10,552 bases of DNA from Kitasatospora phosalacinea (GTDB lineage Bacteria; Actinomycetota; Actinomycetes; Streptomycetales; Streptomycetaceae): contig NZ_JNYE01000178.1 in NCBI RefSeq assembly GCF_000717185.1, forward strand, positions 1 to 10,552, in the 5' to 3' direction. Every line of letters begins with the position of its first letter. Positions within the stretch are counted from its first letter, which is position 1. The notes beneath the pieces were generated by a model, which was not told the origin of the DNA, searched no databases, and worked only from the letters and a program-made list of their open reading frames with translations. A program made the position numbers and the translations under genes. Below are positions 5,416 to 10,552 of this stretch, piece after piece.

Positions 5416-7274
5416 ACGGTTCGGCGGCCGGCGAACCGTCGCCGCCCGCCAACCCGCCGCCCGCCGCCCGCCGCCCGCCGCCGTTCCAGGCGGCGGGCGA
5501 CCGTGTTGGGGTGCACGTGCAGCTTCTGCGCGGCGCGGGTCGGGCTGCCGCCGGTCTCGAAGTAGGCGTCCAGGGTGCGGACCAGGTCGGTGAAGCGCTG
5601 CTTGTCGTAGTCGAGCACCGGGCCGATCACCGACTCCACGAAGGAGGGGACGTCCCGGGTGTCCGCGAGGAGCAGGCCGAGGAAGCCCAGTTCGCCGGGG
5701 GAGGCCGAGCGGCCGGTGATCTCCAGGGCGGTCATCGAGTCCAGGCAGCGCAGCGCCTCCTGGTAGCAGTGGTAGACCGACGGGGCGTCGGAGACCGGGC
5801 CCGCCCCGGCGACCGTCACCGGTTCGCCGAGCTGGGGCGCGAGTTCGCCGAGGACGGCGCGGGCGGTCGCCCCGGGCGCGGTGCCGGGCAGCAGCAGCAC
5901 CACGTCGCCATTGTGCATCGCCCACAGCCCGTTGCGCCGCTGCGCCAGCCCGGTCACCAGGGCGCGGGCCCGGCCGGCCGCGCGGGCCTCCGGCCGGAGC
6001 ACCACGACCAGGTGCGGGAGGGACAGGTCGACGCCCAGGCGGCGGGCCCGCTCCTGGAGTTGCTGCGGCGGGCGCTGCGTGCCGGAGAGCAGGTCCTCCA
6101 GCAGTTCGTCGTGGCTGCGCCCGCGGACGGCGGCCGGGTCGCCGGTGCGCAGCAGTTGGACGGCGACCGCCTGGGCGGCGATCCCCAGCAGTTCCTCCCC
6201 GTGCCCGTCCGCCGCCGCGCCGGGCCGGGCGACCACGCTGCCGAGCACCTCGCCCCCGGCGGTGGCCTGGACCGCCCACAGGCCGTCCGCGGTGTGCACC
6301 GGCTGCTTGGCGGCCTGGGTCTCGGCGGCGGCCGCGTCGGTGTCGGGGAGGTGGCCGACCGCCGCGAGCACGCTGCCGTCCGCGGCGTGGATCCGCAGCG
6401 GGCCGTCCAGGTGCTGGCCGATCAGTTCGGCGAGCGGCTGCAACTCGTCCTCGGTGAGGGCGTGTTCGAGAAGTTCGTGGTGGGCGCGCCGGTGCTCGGC
6501 CAGCTCCCGCAGCGTCTCGGTGGTGCGCTGGTGCTCCCGTTCCAGGGCGCGCAGCGCGGCCCGGGACTCCTCCAGGACCTCGGTCTGTCCGGCGGCCAGG
6601 CCGACGAGTTCGCCGAGCAGGCTGGCGGTGGCGATCTCCTCGGGCGTGTAGTGCCGCACGTTGCGGTCGGCGATGTACAGCGCGCCGAACGGCTGGGAGC
6701 CCCGGCTGAGCGGGACGGCCATGACCGAGCGAAGCGTCTCGGCCCGGACCACCTCGTCGATGTCCTCGTCGTGCCGGAACCGGTCGTCGTCCAGGTAGTC
6801 GGGGGTCCACGCCGGTGCCAGGTTGTTGACGGCGGAGTGGCCGAGCCCGACGTCGCCGCGCAGGCGCAGGCCGACGTTGAGGGTCGAGGTGTGGCCGTCG
6901 GAGGCCCGGATGTGGGCCATGCCGGGGTCGGGGCCGGGGAAGCTGACGTACGCCATGTCGGCGCCGAGCAGCAGGCGTGCGCGCCGGGTGGCGACCTGGA
7001 GCACGCCGTCCAGCGAGGTGGGCACGAGCAGGTCCTGGGCGGCGCTCAGGAGCGCGGACAGCCGGGCCTCGCGCTGCTGGCGCGCCCCCCGCTGGGCGCA
7101 GATGTCCAGTCCGATCCGCACCGCGCGCTCCAGCGCCGCCCGCTCGGACTCCCGCGCGCCCTGGCGCACGGCCTCGGCGAGCAGTGACTCGATGTGCGCC
7201 ACCGGTGCTTCGGTCACCAACAGGTTCAGGACGGTCAGTGCGTCCGGCCGAGTCGAGGCACCTTGCTGAGCCAT
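5406..7274 (-). CDS. GAF-PucR family transcriptional regulator with an abnormal C-terminus
   Basis: A 622-residue cytoplasmic regulator. The start is the ATG at 7274, with GGTGGGGG about 7 nt upstream. Domains in order: an N-terminal helical segment (1-70); a GAF ligand-binding domain (about 72-230, including GADMAYVSFPGPDPG and AVPLSRGSQPFGALYIADR); a coiled coil rich in E, R and L (231-275); a second sensor-like region (about 280-378); the PucR/CdaR central domain (about 415-520); and the C-terminal helix-turn-helix FETGGSPTRAAQKLHVHPNT (572-591) with VARRLER (592-598). Family members continue for roughly 35 more residues with a conserved final helix. Here the protein instead ends in RRAAGGGRRVGGRRRFAGRR, encoded by a 7-bp tandem array and a terminator-like hairpin, so the natural end looks deleted. 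DNA binding may be impaired. It is divergent from the methyltransferase-pabAB pair, which it may control through the shared intergenic region. The effector is unknown. Confidence 0.85.
   Translation of the reverse strand: MAQQGASTRPDALTVLNLLVTEAPVAHIESLLAEAVRQGARESERAALERAVRIGLDICAQRGARQQREARLSALLSAAQDLLVPTSLDGVLQVATRRARLLLGADMAYVSFPGPDPGMAHIRASDGHTSTLNVGLRLRGDVGLGHSAVNNLAPAWTPDYLDDDRFRHDEDIDEVVRAETLRSVMAVPLSRGSQPFGALYIADRNVRHYTPEEIATASLLGELVGLAAGQTEVLEESRAALRALEREHQRTTETLRELAEHRRAHHELLEHALTEDELQPLAELIGQHLDGPLRIHAADGSVLAAVGHLPDTDAAAAETQAAKQPVHTADGLWAVQATAGGEVLGSVVARPGAAADGHGEELLGIAAQAVAVQLLRTGDPAAVRGRSHDELLEDLLSGTQRPPQQLQERARRLGVDLSLPHLVVVLRPEARAAGRARALVTGLAQRRNGLWAMHNGDVVLLLPGTAPGATARAVLGELAPQLGEPVTVAGAGPVSDAPSVYHCYQEALRCLDSMTALEITGRSASPGELGFLGLLLADTRDVPSFVESVIGPVLDYDKQRFTDLVRTLDAYFETGGSPTRAAQKLHVHPNTVARRLERRRAAGGGRRVGGRRRFAGRRTVVS
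5415..5440. terminator. Bidirectional terminator hairpin between convergent genes
   Basis: GACGGTTCG (5415-5423) and CGAACCGTC (5432-5440) form a perfect 9-bp stem with an 8-nt GC-rich loop. It lies between the transposase-like gene and the core of the PucR-type gene, where a shared terminator is expected. Because the PucR-type reading frame now runs through it to a stop at 5406, the hairpin lies inside the annotated coding end. This supports loss of the original 3' end of that gene. Confidence 0.6.
5454..5481. repeat. Four tandem copies of the 7-bp unit CCGCCGC
   Basis: Four exact copies of CCGCCGC sit in the 3' end of the minus-strand PucR-type gene, immediately after the codons for the helix-turn-helix. 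The unit is not a multiple of three, so each gain or loss of a copy changes the frame of the C-terminal tail. It is also the kind of sequence that produces deletions or assembly collapse. Confidence 0.8.
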
Positions 7275-7311
7275 GCGGGACCCCCACCTGTGACGACGCG
7301 CTCTCCCGGCA

Positions 7312-7344
7312 CATGCCAGGCATGATGATGTGTTTATCACGTCA
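7312..7344. promoter_or_regulatory. Two adjacent inverted repeats in the divergent promoter region (candidate operators)
   Basis: CATGCC-A-GGCATG (7312-7324) is a perfect 13-bp palindrome. Right beside it, TGATGTG-TTTAT-CACGTCA (7326-7344) is a 7-bp inverted repeat with one mismatch. They lie in the most AT-rich stretch of the window, 38-70 bp upstream of the PucR-type gene and about 190 bp before the methyltransferase gene. A regulator binding site for autoregulation or for control of the divergent operon is plausible. There is no direct evidence of binding. Confidence 0.4.
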
Positions 7345-7483
7345 CTCTGGGTATGCGGCAGTCCGAACCGCATCCTGGACGGTGGACCAGGCACCGCCCG
7401 GACCCTTCCGGTGTGTTGCCGGGTCACCTTCCCGCCGGTCGGGCCGGTTTTGCAGGATGAGAAGGGGCCGCCGCAGCGGTGGT

Positions 7484-7501
7484 CAGGGCGCCAACGCCCT
7501 G
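7484..7501 (+). promoter_or_regulatory. Small hairpin in the methyltransferase 5' leader
   Basis: CAGGGCG-CCAA-CGCCCTG forms a perfect 7-bp stem with a 4-nt loop, ending 29 nt before the ATG at 7531. GAGGGG lies just after it but about 14 nt from the start codon, which is far for a ribosome binding site. The hairpin may influence translation. No riboswitch family is recognised. Confidence 0.3.
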
Positions 7502-7530
7502 CTGGCGAGTGAGGGGTACGGACACACGCG

Positions 7531-8244
7531 ATGAAGGCACTGCAGGACTACCGGCGTTCCCTCGAACGCAGCCGGGAGGCGCTCGACGCCCCGGACCGGC
7601 CCGCGACCTTCGCCCTCTGCGGCCGCCAATGGGACCTGCTGCCAGGGGTTTTCGCGCCGGTCTACTCGCCGACCACCGAGATCTCGCTGCGCCTGCTCGG
7701 CCTGGACGACCCGCGGGCCGCCGGACGCACCGGCTCGTTCCTGGAGATCGGCTGCGGAACGGGCGTGATCGCGGTGGCCGGAGCACTGGCCGGGCACGAA
7801 CGAGTGGTGGCCGCCGACATCAACGAGGCCGCCGTCCGCAACGCCGCGCTCAACGCCCGCCGCCACGGCGTCACCCACAAGCTCCGCGCCGTGCACAGCG
7901 ACCTGTTCGCCGACCTCGACCCCCAGGAGCGCTTCGACCTCGTCTACTGGCACTCCAACTACGTGCTCGCACCCGCCGACTACCGCTACCGCAGCGTGCA
8001 CGAACGCGGCTACGTCGACCCCGGCTACGCCGCCCACCGGCGCTTCCTGACCGAGTCGGTCCACCGGGTGGCCCCCGGCGGCCGGGTGCTGCTGCACTTC
8101 AGCGAACGCGGGAACCTGGAGCGGCTCACCCGCACCGCCCAGGAGTGCGGCCGCCACCTGCGGGTGGTGCGCGAGGGCCGCTTCGCCGAGGGCGCGCAGG
8201 AGGTCGAGCACCTGCTGATCGAAGTGACCGCGGCGGCCCGCTAG
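7531..8244 (+). CDS. Class I SAM-dependent methyltransferase, HemK/small-methyltransferase-like
   Basis: A 237-residue cytoplasmic methyltransferase using S-adenosylmethionine. Motif I is LEIGCGTG (71-78), the acidic cofactor residue is D96 in VVAADINEAAVRNA, and motif IV would be YWHSNYV (139-145). The overall pattern (PTTEISLRLL, SDLF, GYAAHRRFLTESVHRVAPGG) resembles HemK/PrmC and 'methyltransferase small' proteins. However, the NPPY motif those enzymes use for amide or base N-methylation reads HSNY here, so a different, perhaps small-molecule, substrate is likely. The start ATG at 7531 has only a distant purine-rich site (GAGGGG, about 14 nt). The gene lies 92 bp before pabAB on the same strand, so the two are probably cotranscribed and the enzyme may modify a product of the PABA branch; this is inferred from position only. 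Intact. Exact substrate unknown. Confidence 0.8.
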   Translation: MKALQDYRRSLERSREALDAPDRPATFALCGRQWDLLPGVFAPVYSPTTEISLRLLGLDDPRAAGRTGSFLEIGCGTGVIAVAGALAGHERVVAADINEAAVRNAALNARRHGVTHKLRAVHSDLFADLDPQERFDLVYWHSNYVLAPADYRYRSVHERGYVDPGYAAHRRFLTESVHRVAPGGRVLLHFSERGNLERLTRTAQECGRHLRVVREGRFAEGAQEVEHLLIEVTAAAR

Positions 8245-8278
8245 TACCACCGCGACGGCCCGCTAGCACCACCGCGAC
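8235..8278. repeat. 22-bp tandem duplication across the methyltransferase stop codon
   Basis: Positions 8235-8256 and 8257-8278 are head-to-tail copies of a 22-bp unit with one mismatch (T at 8245, C at 8267). Each copy begins GGCCCGCTAG and ends CACCGCGAC. The first copy supplies the TAG stop of the methyltransferase gene; the second lies in the gap before pabAB. This looks like a recent slippage or duplication event. Confidence 0.85.
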
Positions 8279-8336
8279 GACCCGCCCCGCCGGGGGCGGA
8301 CACCACCGCCGGACACGGCTCCTGACGGGAAGAAAC

Positions 8337-10505
<2,169 letters not shown>

Positions 10506-10552
10506 CCCCGCCCACCCCACCCCGCCCCGCTCCGCCCCGCGCCAGCCCCCGC

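Noticed and set aside
4070..5440. A complete, mobile IS701 insertion sequence
   Set aside because: I could not find matching terminal inverted repeats or a target-site duplication around the gene, and the catalytic Asp pair is replaced.
5284..7323. Long minus-strand frame overlapping the PucR-type gene and reading Arg/Pro/Ala-rich sequence
   Set aside because: It is a shifted frame of the regulator gene; only the other frame gives GAF and PucR domain sequence.
7479..8336. N-terminal extension of about 286 residues in frame with PabAB
   Set aside because: It overlaps the methyltransferase gene in another frame and reads as Arg/Pro-rich noise. The glutaminase N-terminus begins at the GTG at 8337 with a nearby ribosome binding site.
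10506..10552. Pyrimidine-rich tail after pabAB
   Set aside because: Only 47 bp of C-rich intergenic sequence with no hairpin or start codon; nothing can be called.

Overview
This window is very GC-rich DNA with G or C at nearly every third codon position. The protein types (actinobacterial ALS with a long Ala/Pro N-terminal tail, GAF-PucR regulator, Rrf2 regulator, fused PabA-PabB) point to a streptomycete such as Streptomyces or Kitasatospora; the species cannot be named from the sequence. I saw no tRNA, rRNA, CRISPR array or complete insertion sequence.

Left part (1-3854, all minus strand). In transcription order this holds an NADPH:quinone-oxidoreductase-like MDR protein (3854-2868), an Rrf2-family regulator (2706-2227), a 12-TM MFS exporter of the DHA1 type (2160-934), and the 5' part of the acetolactate synthase gene ilvB (672 to beyond the window edge). 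As written, ilvB is broken. One in-frame deletion of about 63 bp removes the segment carrying the catalytic glutamate, and a second deletion of about 52 bp shifts the frame. The flanking sequence is otherwise highly conserved, so this is either a recent inactivation or a sequence/assembly fault. The ilvB leader holds a hairpin with a competing third arm.

Middle part (3855-7530). A plus-strand gene (4160-5398) encodes an IS701-like transposase relative with no visible terminal inverted repeats. The usual catalytic Asp-Asp pair is Gln-Gln, so it looks like a domesticated, probably inactive transposase. It converges on a minus-strand GAF-PucR regulator gene (7274-5406). The end of that regulator is abnormal: after the helix-turn-helix the conserved C-terminal helix is replaced by a low-complexity Arg/Gly tail encoded by a 7-bp tandem array and a terminator-like hairpin. 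The two stop codons lie in two copies of a 14-bp palindromic direct repeat.

Right part (7531-10552, plus strand). A class I SAM-dependent methyltransferase (7531-8244) is followed after 92 bp by a full-length fused aminodeoxychorismate synthase PabAB (8337-10505). PabAB has an intact glutaminase triad and the PIKGT lysine motif, so it should make 4-amino-4-deoxychorismate, the precursor of p-aminobenzoate or p-aminophenylalanine. The divergent region shared with the PucR regulator carries two inverted repeats that could be operators.

Taken together, a pathway regulator, a methyltransferase, a fused PabAB of the kind used in antibiotic pathways and, further away, an exporter with a redox-type regulator suggest the edge of a PABA-type specialised-metabolite locus. 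The window stops before any gene that would confirm the product.
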